Shown piece after piece: positions 7,708 to 16,393 of a stretch of 64,000 nucleotides of DNA. This DNA comes from Zestomonas carbonaria. GTDB taxonomy: Bacteria > Pseudomonadota > Gammaproteobacteria > Pseudomonadales > Pseudomonadaceae. Where the stretch lies: the NCBI RefSeq assembly GCF_904061905.1, contig NZ_CAJFCI010000075.1, positions 1-64,000 of the forward strand, read 5' to 3'. Each line of letters opens with the position of its first letter. The first letter of the stretch is position 1. The translations under genes were made by a program, and so were the position numbers. Under the pieces are notes generated by a model. That model did no database searches, had not been told where the DNA came from, and was given only the letters and a program-made list of their open reading frames with translations.

Positions 7708-9024
7708 ATGAACGCAGTCGTGATGGCGATTGGCATCATGTTGGTGCTCAGCCTGTGCCGTGTGCATGTGGTGATCGCCTTGATCGTCGGTGCACTGGCC
7801 GGTGGTCTGCTGGGTGGATTGGGGCTGGAGGATACCTTGCAGGCCTTCAACAACGGCCTGGGCGGTGGCGCCACGGTGGCGCTGTCCTATGCGCTGCTCG
7901 GCGCCTTCGCCGTCGCCATCGCCAAGTCCGGACTGGCGCATGCGCTGGCGGACAAGGCGCTGGTTCTGGTGGGCAAAGGAAACGGGCAGGGCTCCGGCAT
8001 GCTGAAGGCACTGCTGATCCTGCTGGTCCTGGCGGTGGCCATCTCGTCGCAGAACATCCTGCCGATCCACATCGCCTTCATTCCTCTGCTGATCCCGCCG
8101 CTGCTGTATGTGTTCGCCCGCCTGCGCATCGATCGCCGGCTGATAGCCTGCGTCATCACCTTCGGCCTGATCACGCCCTACATGTTCCTGCCGGTAGGCT
8201 TCGGCAACATCTTCCTCAACGAGATCCTGCTGGCCAACGTGGTGCGCAGCGGAGTGGACGTCAGCGGTGTGAACGTCACCGAGGCGATGGCCATTCCGGC
8301 GCTCGGCATGCTCTGTGGCCTGGTGCTGGCGTTGCTCAGCTATCGCCGGAAGCGCGACTACGATCTCGAGCGGATCGAGCAGGTGGAGCAGGTCAGCGTC
8401 AGCTATCGACCACGCACCCTGCTGGTGGCCGGGGCGGCAGTCGTCACCGCGTTCGGCGTGCAGTTGTGGCTGGACTCGATGATCGTCGGCGCGCTGGCCG
8501 GCTTCGTGCTGTTTTCCCTGTCGGGAGTGGTGCGTTGGCGCGAGGCCGACGACCTGTTCACCGAGGGCATGAAGATGATGGCGATGATCGGCTTCATCAT
8601 GATTGCGGCGGCCGGCTTCGCCGAGGTGATGAAGGCGACCGGTCAGGTGAAGACCCTGGTGGACACTTCCGCAGCCTGGATCGGCAACAGCAGGGCGCTC
8701 GGTGCGCTGTTGATGCTATTGGTGGGCCTGCTGGTGACCATGGGCATCGGTTCGTCGTTTTCCACCGTGCCGATCATCGCGGCTATCTTCGTGCCGCTGG
8801 GGGTGGAGCTGGGCTTCAGCCCGCTGGCCATCGTCAGCATCGTGGGCACTGCCGGGGCGCTGGGCGATGCTGGCTCGCCGGCTTCCGACTCGACGCTCGG
8901 GCCGACCGCCGGGTTGAACGTCGACGGCCAGCACAACCACATCTGGGATACCGTGGTACCGACCTTCCTGCACTACAACCTGCCATTGCTGGCTTTTGGC
9001 TGGGTGGCTGCGATGGTGTTGTAG
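7708..9024 (+). CDS. Na+/H+ antiporter family (NhaC-like, YuiF type) permease
   Basis: A 438-residue inner-membrane protein with about 10-12 hydrophobic helices and repeated glycine-rich segments (IVGALAGGLLGG, GLGGGATVALSY, GTAGALGDAGSPASDSTLGPT). The last resembles the conserved ASDSTLGPT region of the Na_H_antiporter family, which includes putative amino-acid or amine exchangers such as B. subtilis YuiF. The start follows a GGAGG-like site. The gene is divergent from tlpQ, so I infer transport of a TlpQ ligand such as histidine or an amine; this is not shown by the sequence. Its TAG stop lies inside a REP-like repeat. Confidence 0.75.
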   Translation: MNAVVMAIGIMLVLSLCRVHVVIALIVGALAGGLLGGLGLEDTLQAFNNGLGGGATVALSYALLGAFAVAIAKSGLAHALADKALVLVGKGNGQGSGMLKALLILLVLAVAISSQNILPIHIAFIPLLIPPLLYVFARLRIDRRLIACVITFGLITPYMFLPVGFGNIFLNEILLANVVRSGVDVSGVNVTEAMAIPALGMLCGLVLALLSYRRKRDYDLERIEQVEQVSVSYRPRTLLVAGAAVVTAFGVQLWLDSMIVGALAGFVLFSLSGVVRWREADDLFTEGMKMMAMIGFIMIAAAGFAEVMKATGQVKTLVDTSAAWIGNSRALGALLMLLVGLLVTMGIGSSFSTVPIIAAIFVPLGVELGFSPLAIVSIVGTAGALGDAGSPASDSTLGPTAGLNVDGQHNHIWDTVVPTFLHYNLPLLAFGWVAAMVL

Positions 9025-9084
9025 GAGCTCTGCTCGCGAAGCGCTTGCGCTGCTGGAGTTCGCGGGCAGAGCTCGCTTCTACGG
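9021..9084. repeat. REP-like palindromic element
   Basis: The left arm, GTAGGAGCTCTGCTCGCGAA (9021-9040), and the right arm, TTCGCGGGCAGAGCTC then GCTTCTAC (9059-9082), form an imperfect inverted repeat of the GTAGGAGCGAGC...GCTCGCGAA type common in Pseudomonas intergenic regions. It includes the stop codon of the transporter gene. Confidence 0.75.
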
Positions 9085-9095
9085 TGAACAGACAC

Positions 9096-9125
9096 AAAAA
9101 ACCCGGCATTGCAGCCGGGTTTTTC
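9096..9125. terminator. bidirectional terminator between transporter gene and nuoN
   Basis: The stem AAAAACCCGGC (9097-9107) pairs with GCCGGGTTTTT (9114-9124) around a 6-base loop, giving T-runs on both strands. It ends the long nuo transcript (nuoN stop at 9139) and the convergent transporter transcript. Confidence 0.85.
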
Positions 9126-9138
9126 ATTGCCTTGTGGA

Positions 9139-10614
9139 TCAGCCGGCGAGGGCCAGTCCGGCATGCTGGACCAGGTCCAGCAACGGCTGCGGGTAGACGC
9201 CGAGGGCGAAGGCCAGGATCGCAACGAACAGCAGCATGATGCCGCCGGTACGCTGGGCCCAGTGCAGCGGCGCGTCGTGGCGATGCAGGTTGGGTTCGAC
9301 CAGGAACATCGCGACCATCACCCGCAGGTAGTAGTACACGCCGATGGCGCTGCCGATCACCAGGGAGGCGAGCAGCCACCATTGCTGCGACTCGACGCCG
9401 GCGGCGATCACGTAGAACTTGCCGATGAAGCCGGCGGTCAGCGGGATACCGGCCAGCGACAGCATCATCACGGTCAGCACGGCGGTCAGATACGGGCGGC
9501 GCCAGAATAGGCCGCGATACTCGTACAGGGCGTCGCAGTCACGGCCGCTGTAGGGCGTGGACATCAGGGTGATCACCCCGAAGGCGCCCAGGCTGGTGAG
9601 CGTGTAGGTGGCCAGGTAGACACCGATGGCCTCGACGGCCAGGCCCTTGCTGGCGATCACCGCGATCAGCAGGTAGCCGAAGTGGGCGATGGAGGAGTAA
9701 CCGAGCAGGCGCTTGAGGTTGCTCTGGACCAGCGCCAGCAGGTTGCCGATCAGGATCGAGGCCACCGCGATCACCGACAGCACGACGTTCAGCAGTCCCT
9801 CGTTGGCCGCCGGGGATATCTGGAACAGGCGCAGCAGCACGGCGAACACCGCCACCTTGCTGGCGGTGGCGAGGAAGGCGGCGACCGGGGCCGGTGCACC
9901 CTCGTAGACGTCCGGGGTCCACAGGTGGAAGGGGACCAGCGACAGCTTGAAAGCCAGGCCGACCAGCATCATACCCAGGCCGAGCTGGGCCAGGGCGCTG
10001 GGCAGGCCGGTGGCGGCCAGCTTGGCGCCGATGCCGGTGAAGTTCAGGGTACCGGCGTCGGCATACAGCAGCGCCATGCCGAACAGCAGGAAGGCCGAGC
10101 CAGCGGCCGACAGCACCATGTACTTGATGCCGGCTTCCAGCGAGCGCTTGTTGAAGAAGGCGTAGGCGACCATGCCGTAGACCGGCACCGAGAGCAGTTC
10201 CAGGCCGATGAACAGGCCGGCGAGGTTCTGCGCGCTGACCAGCACGATACCGCCGGCCGCGGCCAGCAGGATCAGCAGGTACAGCTCTTCGCGGTTGCCC
10301 GGGTAGCCCTTGCCGTCCTGGTGCTCGCCCAGGTAGGCGTGGGCGAGGGTGACGCAGGCCAGGGTGGCGGCCAGGATCAGGGCGCTGTAGAAGCAGGCGA
10401 AGTTGTCCACCTGGAGCAGCTCGGTGACTGCCAGCGGCGTGACTCCGAGGGTCGGGATGATGGACAGCAGGGCGAGGTTGAGACCAGCCACCGACAGGAC
10501 GAAGGTCAGGGTATGGCTGCGACGCCAGGCGATGCCCAGCATCACCACCACGATGGTGGTGCAGGTGACCAGCAGTGGCAGCAGGGCGATGAGGTGTTGA
10601 GTCGTGAATTCCAT
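9139..10614 (-). CDS. nuoN: NADH-quinone oxidoreductase subunit N
   Basis: Last gene of the nuo operon, 491 residues from the ATG at 10614 (MEFTTQ...), 8 bases after the nuoM stop. A longer in-frame start at 10665 would overlap nuoM and add a charged non-hydrophobic extension, so I rejected it. NuoN is an antiporter-like proton-pumping membrane subunit of complex I. The sequence shows about 14 hydrophobic helices, the conserved glutamate in FIGLELLSVPVYGM, and the KLSLVPFHLWTPDVYEGAP segment with the family lysine and the HxWxPD signature. Confidence 0.92.
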   Translation of the reverse strand: MEFTTQHLIALLPLLVTCTTIVVVMLGIAWRRSHTLTFVLSVAGLNLALLSIIPTLGVTPLAVTELLQVDNFACFYSALILAATLACVTLAHAYLGEHQDGKGYPGNREELYLLILLAAAGGIVLVSAQNLAGLFIGLELLSVPVYGMVAYAFFNKRSLEAGIKYMVLSAAGSAFLLFGMALLYADAGTLNFTGIGAKLAATGLPSALAQLGLGMMLVGLAFKLSLVPFHLWTPDVYEGAPAPVAAFLATASKVAVFAVLLRLFQISPAANEGLLNVVLSVIAVASILIGNLLALVQSNLKRLLGYSSIAHFGYLLIAVIASKGLAVEAIGVYLATYTLTSLGAFGVITLMSTPYSGRDCDALYEYRGLFWRRPYLTAVLTVMMLSLAGIPLTAGFIGKFYVIAAGVESQQWWLLASLVIGSAIGVYYYLRVMVAMFLVEPNLHRHDAPLHWAQRTGGIMLLFVAILAFALGVYPQPLLDLVQHAGLALAG

Positions 10615-10622
10615 AGCGCTAC

Positions 10623-12152
10623 TTACCGAGCCGAAGCGAGTTGAGTGAGGGCGGTCCCGAACCACTGCTGCACGCCGTGCATGCTGGCGGCGGAGGTATC
10701 GAGCACCGGCTGCGGGTAGACGCCGAGGAGGATCAGCAGCACCGCGAGGCCGAGGATCATGCTCATCTCACGCGGCTGCAGGCCGGCGAGCAGGCTGTCG
10801 TCCTTGCTCGGGCCGAAGTAGGCGCGGTGGATCATGATCAGCGCATAGACCGAACCGAATACCAGGCCGGTGGCGGCCAGCACGGTGATCCACGGGGCGA
10901 CCGGGAAGTTGCCGACCAGGATCAGGAACTCGCCGACGAAGTTGCCGGTGCCCGGCAGGCCAAGGGCCGCCGCGGCGAAGAACAGGCTCAGCGCCGGCAG
11001 GTAGGGTAGGCGTGCCCAGAGGCCGCCCATCTGGCGCATGTCGCGGGTGTGGATGCGCTCGTAGAGCTGGCCGCAGAGGATGAACAGCGCCGCGGCGGAG
11101 AGGCCGTGGGCGACCATCTGCACCACCGCGCCTTGCAGGGCGATCTGGCTGCCGGAGTAGATGGCGATCAGCACGAAGCCCATGTGCGAGACGCTGGAGT
11201 AGGCCACCAGGCGCTTGATGTCGGTCTGCGCGAACGACAGCAGGGCGCCGTAGACGATGGCGAACACGCCCAGCCACATGGCGATCGGCGCGAACTCCGC
11301 CGACGCGTTGGGGAACAGCGGCAGGGCGAAGCGCATCAGGCCGTAGGCGGCAGTCTTCAGCAGGATGCCGGCGAGGTCGACGGAGCCGGCGGTCGGCGCC
11401 TGGGCGTGGGCGTCCGGCAGCCAGGAGTGCAGCGGCACCACCGGGAACTTCACCGCGAAGGCGATGAAGAAGCCGAGCATCAGCAGGTACTCGGTGCGCG
11501 GCGCCAGTTCGGTCTTCAGCAGGTCGGCGTAGTTGAAGGTCAGCACGCCGGTCTGGCCGTAGTGGACCAACACCAGGCCGAGGATCGCCACCAGCATGAT
11601 CAGGCCGCTGGCCTGGGTGTAGATGAAGAACTTGGTAGCGGCGTTGATGCGGGTCTTGCCTTCGCTGCCGCTATGACCCCAGAGCGCGATGAGGAAGTAC
11701 ATCGGCACCAGCATCATTTCCCAGAAGAAGAAGAACAGGAACAGGTCTACGGCGAGGAACACGCCGACCACGCCGCCGAGGATCCACATCAGGTTGAGGT
11801 GGAAGAAGCCGACGCGGTTCTGGATCTCGTTCCACGAGCAGAGCACCGAGAGCACGCCGAGCAGGCCGGTGAGGCTGATCATCAGTACCGACAGGCCGTC
11901 GAGGGCGAGGTGGATGCTGATGCCGAAGCGCTCGATCCACTGGACCTGGAACTCGGCCGCCCACTGCGGCGCGGCGCCAGGGGCCGGGGCCAGGCTGAAG
12001 TCGCCGGCGGCCCACGACCAGAGGCCGAGACCGAACAGCAGGACCATGCTCAGCAGGGCGATCCAGCGGGGCAGGGTGTTGCCGAAGCGCTCACCGTACC
12101 AGCACAGCAGGCCGCCGATGAATGGAATCAGGATTAGCCAGGGCAGAATCAT
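10623..12152 (-). CDS. nuoM: NADH-quinone oxidoreductase subunit M
   Basis: A 509-residue antiporter-like membrane subunit of complex I. Typical motifs are visible: FFFWEMMLVPMYFLIALWG with the proton-path glutamate, AVKFPVVPLHSWLPDAHAQAPT with the key lysine and the HSWLPDAHAQAP signature, and the helix around YSSVSHMGFVL. It acts in the inner-membrane arm that pumps protons. It lies between nuoL (20-base gap) and nuoN on the minus strand. Length is normal for the family. Confidence 0.93.
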   Translation of the reverse strand: MILPWLILIPFIGGLLCWYGERFGNTLPRWIALLSMVLLFGLGLWSWAAGDFSLAPAPGAAPQWAAEFQVQWIERFGISIHLALDGLSVLMISLTGLLGVLSVLCSWNEIQNRVGFFHLNLMWILGGVVGVFLAVDLFLFFFFWEMMLVPMYFLIALWGHSGSEGKTRINAATKFFIYTQASGLIMLVAILGLVLVHYGQTGVLTFNYADLLKTELAPRTEYLLMLGFFIAFAVKFPVVPLHSWLPDAHAQAPTAGSVDLAGILLKTAAYGLMRFALPLFPNASAEFAPIAMWLGVFAIVYGALLSFAQTDIKRLVAYSSVSHMGFVLIAIYSGSQIALQGAVVQMVAHGLSAAALFILCGQLYERIHTRDMRQMGGLWARLPYLPALSLFFAAAALGLPGTGNFVGEFLILVGNFPVAPWITVLAATGLVFGSVYALIMIHRAYFGPSKDDSLLAGLQPREMSMILGLAVLLILLGVYPQPVLDTSAASMHGVQQWFGTALTQLASAR

Positions 12153-12172
12153 GACGGGCTGTATTCCTTAAT

Positions 12173-14020
12173 TCAGAAAATCATGAGGGTGGCGAGCAGC
12201 AGCACGGTGCCGCCGACAATCGAGGCTGCATACCAGCGCAGGTTGCCGGTTTCCGTGCGGCTCATGGCATGGTGCCCGCCACGCGCAAGGCGCGGGATCA
12301 CACCGATGCTGCGGTCGATCGGGTCGCGACCGAGCAGGCGGCAGATCAGCAGATAGGGTTTGACGAACAGCCGGTCATAGAGCCAGTCGAAGCCCCAGGC
12401 GGCGAACCACCAGGCCGACAGGAAGCGGCCGGGGGCGCTGCTGGCGATTGCGCCGACCAGGTTGCGCTTGCCGAGGAACAGCAGGGCGGCGAGCAGGATG
12501 CCGGCGATGGCGATGGCGCCCGAGGCGATCTCCAGGCTGTGCTTGGCTTCACCACCGGCATGGCCGACGCTTTCCGGCAGCACGCCGGCCAGCGGCGGGG
12601 TGATCAGCGCTCCGACGAAGGTGGAGAGCACCAGCAGCGTCACCAGCGGCAGGCCATGGGCCAGGCCGTGGCCGGCGTGGGCCTCGGTCTTGGCTTCGCC
12701 GTGGAAGGCGATGAAGATCAGCCGGAAGGTGTAGATCGACGTCAGGAAGGCCCCGGCAAGACCTGCGTAGAGCAGCGCCTGGTGACCGCTGGCGAAGGCT
12801 TCCCAGAGGATCTCGTCCTTGGAGTAGAAGCCGGCGGTGACCAGCGGCAGGGCGGCCAGGGCGGCGCCGCCGACGATGAAGCTGGCGTAGGCCAGCGGCA
12901 GCTTCTTCCACAGGCCGCCCATCTTGAAGATGTTCTGCTCGTGGTGGCAGGCGTTGATCACCGAGCCGGAGGCGAGGAACAGCAGGGCCTTGAAGAAGGC
13001 GTGGGTCATCAGGTGGAAGATCGCCGCGCTCCAGGCGCCGACGCCGAGCGCCAGGAACATGTAGCCGATCTGGCTCATGGTCGAGTAGGCGAGGATGCGC
13101 TTGATGTCGGTCTGCACCAGGGCGGCGAAGCCGGCCAGCACCAGGGTCGCGGCGCCGACGATGCCGACCAGTTCGAGGATTTCCGGGGTCAGCAGGAACA
13201 GTCCGTGGGTCCGGGCGATCAGGTAGACGCCGGCGGTCACCATGGTCGCCGCGTGGATCAGCGCGGAGACCGGGGTCGGACCGGCCATGGCGTCGGCCAG
13301 CCAGGTCTGCAGCGGCAACTGGGCGGATTTGCCCACCGCGCCGCCGAGCAGCATCAGGGTTGCCACCCACAGCCAGGTGTCGCCGGCCACGTACTTCTGC
13401 GGCGCCAGCACCAGCAGTTCCTGGATGTTCAGGGTGCCGAGGTGCATGAACAGGATGAACAGGCCGATGGCCATGAACACGTCGCCGATACGGGTAACGA
13501 TGAAGGCCTTGAGCGCTGCGTTGCCGTTCGGTACGTGCTTGAAGTAGAAGCCGATCAGCAGGTAGGAGCACAGCCCCACGCCTTCCCAGCCGAAGTACAG
13601 GAACAGCAGGTTGTCGCCGAGCACCAGGAACAGCATGCTGGCGATGAACAGGTTGGTGTAGGCGAAGAAGCGCGAGTAACCCTCTTCACCGCGCATGTAC
13701 CAGGATGCGAACAGGTGGATCAGGAAGCCGACGCCGGTGACCACACCGAGCATGGTCAGCGACAGGCCGTCCAGGTACAGGGTGAAGCTGGGCGCGAAGC
13801 CATCCACGCTCATCCACTGCCAGAGCACCTGGGTGAACACGCCGCCTTCCGGCGGATTGACGTTGAACTGCCAGATGATCCAGGCGGCGACCAGGGCGGA
13901 CAGGCCGACCGAGCCGACGCCGATGACGGCAGAGGTGTTTTCCGAGAAACGCCCGCGGGAGAAGGCCAGGACGAGCCAGCCGAGCAGCGGGAAGAGGCAG
14001 GTCAGGAATAGTAGGTTCAT
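12173..14020 (-). CDS. nuoL: NADH-quinone oxidoreductase subunit L
   Basis: A 615-residue distal antiporter-like subunit of complex I. The sequence shows about 16 transmembrane helices, LYFGWEGVGLCSYLLIGFY with the conserved glutamate, GKSAQLPLQTWLADAMAGPTPVSALIHAATMV with the lysine/histidine proton path, and a C-terminal region with the long amphipathic helix and final TM anchor typical of NuoL. Its start overlaps the nuoK stop by 4 bases (ATGA). Confidence 0.93.
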   Translation of the reverse strand: MNLLFLTCLFPLLGWLVLAFSRGRFSENTSAVIGVGSVGLSALVAAWIIWQFNVNPPEGGVFTQVLWQWMSVDGFAPSFTLYLDGLSLTMLGVVTGVGFLIHLFASWYMRGEEGYSRFFAYTNLFIASMLFLVLGDNLLFLYFGWEGVGLCSYLLIGFYFKHVPNGNAALKAFIVTRIGDVFMAIGLFILFMHLGTLNIQELLVLAPQKYVAGDTWLWVATLMLLGGAVGKSAQLPLQTWLADAMAGPTPVSALIHAATMVTAGVYLIARTHGLFLLTPEILELVGIVGAATLVLAGFAALVQTDIKRILAYSTMSQIGYMFLALGVGAWSAAIFHLMTHAFFKALLFLASGSVINACHHEQNIFKMGGLWKKLPLAYASFIVGGAALAALPLVTAGFYSKDEILWEAFASGHQALLYAGLAGAFLTSIYTFRLIFIAFHGEAKTEAHAGHGLAHGLPLVTLLVLSTFVGALITPPLAGVLPESVGHAGGEAKHSLEIASGAIAIAGILLAALLFLGKRNLVGAIASSAPGRFLSAWWFAAWGFDWLYDRLFVKPYLLICRLLGRDPIDRSIGVIPRLARGGHHAMSRTETGNLRWYAASIVGGTVLLLATLMIF

Positions 14021-14328
14021 CCGCGCATCTCGCTGGCAGCGTCGATATCGAGGGTGTGGAAGCGGCGGTAGAGCTGCAGGAGGATCGCCAGGCCGATGCT
14101 GGCCTCCGCGGCTGCCAGGGTGATGATCAGGATGAACATCACCTGGCCGTCGGGCTGCGCCCAGCGGCTACCGGCGACCACGAAGGCCAGCGCGGCGGCG
14201 TTCATCATGATTTCCAGGCTCATCAGCACGAACAGGATGTTGCGCCGCACCATCAGGCCGACCAGGCCGAGGCAGAACAGCACGCCGGCGACCGCCAGGC
14301 CGTGCTCCAGGGGGATCGAGTTCATCAT
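14017..14328 (-). CDS. nuoK: NADH-quinone oxidoreductase subunit K
   Basis: A small subunit of 102-103 residues with three transmembrane helices. Membrane-embedded glutamates are visible in MSLEIMMNAAALAFV and in the TM3 region (AAAEASIGLAI), which form part of the E-channel proton path of complex I. Two adjacent ATG codons (14328 and 14325) are possible starts. The first overlaps the nuoJ stop, so translation is probably coupled. Confidence 0.93.
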   Translation of the reverse strand: MMNSIPLEHGLAVAGVLFCLGLVGLMVRRNILFVLMSLEIMMNAAALAFVVAGSRWAQPDGQVMFILIITLAAAEASIGLAILLQLYRRFHTLDIDAASEMRG

Positions 14329-14831
14329 GGTTCCTTGGCCTCGTGTCGTCCGAGGTGGAAGGCCGCGACCAGGGCCGCGAGCAGCAGCAGGGAAGCGAGT
14401 TCGACGACCAGCAGGTAGGGACCGAACAGGCTGATGCCGACCGCCTTGGCGTCGACATCGGTCAGGCCCAGGGGCGCTCCGCTATCGGACAGGCCGAACA
14501 GCACATAGAGCAGCTCGGCCAGCAGCGCCGCCGACAGCAGCGCGGGGCCGGTCCAGATGCCCGGTGATAGCCACTTGCGTTCCTGCTCGACGATGGCTGG
14601 CCCGAGGTTGAGCATCATCACCACGAACACGAACAGCACCATGATGGCGCCGGCGTAGACGATGATCTCCAGGGCTCCGGCGAAGGGCGCGCCCAGGCTG
14701 AAGAAGCACATGGCCACCGCCAGCAGGGAGATGATCAGGTAGAGCAGGGCATGTACCGGGTTGCTGTTGGTGATCACCCGCAGCGTGGACACCACGGCAA
14801 TGCCAGCAGAGAAATAGAAAGCGAATTCCAT
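14325..14831 (-). CDS. nuoJ: NADH-quinone oxidoreductase subunit J
   Basis: A 168-residue membrane subunit with five hydrophobic helices, including FAGALEIIVYAGAIMVLFVFVVMMLN, the TM3 helix that carries the pi-bulge implicated in conformational coupling in complex I. It lies 9 bases after nuoI and overlaps nuoK. Length and motifs are normal. Confidence 0.92.
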   Translation of the reverse strand: MEFAFYFSAGIAVVSTLRVITNSNPVHALLYLIISLLAVAMCFFSLGAPFAGALEIIVYAGAIMVLFVFVVMMLNLGPAIVEQERKWLSPGIWTGPALLSAALLAELLYVLFGLSDSGAPLGLTDVDAKAVGISLFGPYLLVVELASLLLLAALVAAFHLGRHEAKEP

Positions 14832-14840
14832 CTTTCGTCC

Positions 14841-15389
14841 TTAAGGCAGCAGGCTCTTCACGTTGATCGGCTCGGCCTCGTTCTGCGCGGCGCCTTTCGG
14901 CTTGCCGGCGATGGCCATGCCGGCGACGCGGTAGAAGTTGTAGTCCGGGTTCTTGCCGGGGCCGGAGATCAGCAGGTCTTCCTTCTCGTACACCAGGTCC
15001 TGGCGTTTGAACTCGGCCATCTCGAAGTCCGGCGTGAGCTGGATCGCGGTGGTTGGGCAGGCCTCCTCGCAGAGGCCGCAGAAGATGCAGCGCGAGAAGT
15101 TGATGCGGAAGAACTCCGGATACCAGCGACCATCATCGGTTTCCGCCTTCTGCAACGAGATGCAGCCGACCGGGCAGGCCACGGCGCACAGGTTGCAGGC
15201 CACGCAGCGCTCCTCGCCGTCCGGATCGCGGGTCAGCACGATGCGGCCGCGATAGCGCGGCGGCAGGTATACCGGCTCTTCCGGGTATTGCAGGGTGTCG
15301 CGCTTGCGGAAGGCGTGACCGAAGATCATCACCAGGCTGCGCAACTGGGTATAGGTGCCGTGCAGGATGTTCAGGATTTCTTTGATCAT
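14841..15389 (-). CDS. nuoI: NADH-quinone oxidoreductase subunit I (2x[4Fe-4S] ferredoxin type)
   Basis: A 182-residue peripheral-arm subunit with two classic ferredoxin motifs, CVACNLCAVACPVGC and CIFCGLCEEACPTTA, which bind clusters N6a and N6b and pass electrons from NuoG to NuoB. An amphipathic N-terminal helix (ILNILHGTYTQLRSLV) anchors it at the membrane. It lies between nuoH (11-base gap) and nuoJ. Confidence 0.94.
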   Translation of the reverse strand: MIKEILNILHGTYTQLRSLVMIFGHAFRKRDTLQYPEEPVYLPPRYRGRIVLTRDPDGEERCVACNLCAVACPVGCISLQKAETDDGRWYPEFFRINFSRCIFCGLCEEACPTTAIQLTPDFEMAEFKRQDLVYEKEDLLISGPGKNPDYNFYRVAGMAIAGKPKGAAQNEAEPINVKSLLP

Positions 15390-15400
15390 GATGTTTCTCC

Positions 15401-16393
15401 TTACTGGGCCGCGGCCAGCACGAGCGCGCCGGTCACCAGCAGGTTGATCAGAGTCAGCGGCAGGCAGACCTTCCAGCTGAAGCTCATCACCTGGTCATAC
15501 CGCGGGCGCGGGATCGAGGCGCGCAGCAGGATGAACAGCATGATGAAGAAGGCGGTCTTCAGGGCGAACCAGATGAACGGGATCTGCGGCAGGATGCCGA
15601 ACGGACCGTGCCAGCCACCGAAGAACAGGGTCACCAGCAGCGCCGAGACGAACACGATGCCGATGTATTCGCCGACGAAGAACATGCCCCATTTCATCCC
15701 GGCGTACTCGATGTGGTAGCCGTCGGCCAGTTCCTGTTCCGCCTCCGGCTGGTCGAACGGGTGACGGTGGGTCACTGCGACGCCGGCGATGAAGAAGGTA
15801 CAGAAGCCGAGGAACTGGGGAATGATGAACCACAAGTGCTGCGCCTGGTAATCGACGATGTCGCGCAGGTTGAAGGAACCTACCTGTGCAACCACGCCCA
15901 TCAGCGCCAGGCCCATGAACACTTCGTAGGACACCGTCTGCGCCGAGGCGCGCAGGGCGCCGAGCAGGGCGTACTTGTTGGCGCTCGCCCATCCGGCGAA
16001 CATCACCGCGTACACCGACAGACCGGCCATGGCGAAGAAGAACAGCAGGCCGATGTTCAGGTCCGCGACACCCCAGGTCGGGGTGATCGGGATGACCACG
16101 AAGGCGATCAGCATGGCGCTCATGGCCACTACCGGCGCCAGGGTGAAGATCGGCTTGTCGGCGAACGGCGGGGTCCAGTCTTCCTTGAAGAACATCTTGA
16201 TCATGTCTGCGCCGAGCTGGAAGGCACCGAACGGGCCGACCCGGTTCGGACCGTGGCGGTCCTGCCAGAGACCCAGCAGGCGGCGCTCCACCCAACTGAG
16301 CAGGGCACCGCAGACCACCACGGCGAGGAGAATGACGATGGCCTTGAGGACCGAGATGATGACTTCGATCAGTTCGGGAGTCAGCCAGCTCAT
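15401..16393 (-). CDS. nuoH: NADH-quinone oxidoreductase subunit H
   Basis: A 330-residue membrane subunit with eight helices that forms the quinone chamber of complex I with NuoB and NuoCD. Conserved segments include ERRLLGLWQDRHGPNRVGPFGAFQ, FAGWASANKYALLGALRASAQTVSYE and FDQPEAEQELADGYHIEYAGMKW. The start overlaps the nuoG stop by 4 bases (ATGA). Confidence 0.94.
   Translation of the reverse strand: MSWLTPELIEVIISVLKAIVILLAVVVCGALLSWVERRLLGLWQDRHGPNRVGPFGAFQLGADMIKMFFKEDWTPPFADKPIFTLAPVVAMSAMLIAFVVIPITPTWGVADLNIGLLFFFAMAGLSVYAVMFAGWASANKYALLGALRASAQTVSYEVFMGLALMGVVAQVGSFNLRDIVDYQAQHLWFIIPQFLGFCTFFIAGVAVTHRHPFDQPEAEQELADGYHIEYAGMKWGMFFVGEYIGIVFVSALLVTLFFGGWHGPFGILPQIPFIWFALKTAFFIMLFILLRASIPRPRYDQVMSFSWKVCLPLTLINLLVTGALVLAAAQ

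Noticed and set aside
12269..14011. 580-codon plus-strand open frame opposite nuoL
   Set aside because: Gln/His/Asp/Gly-rich mirror sequence without motifs; nuoL is certain on the other strand.
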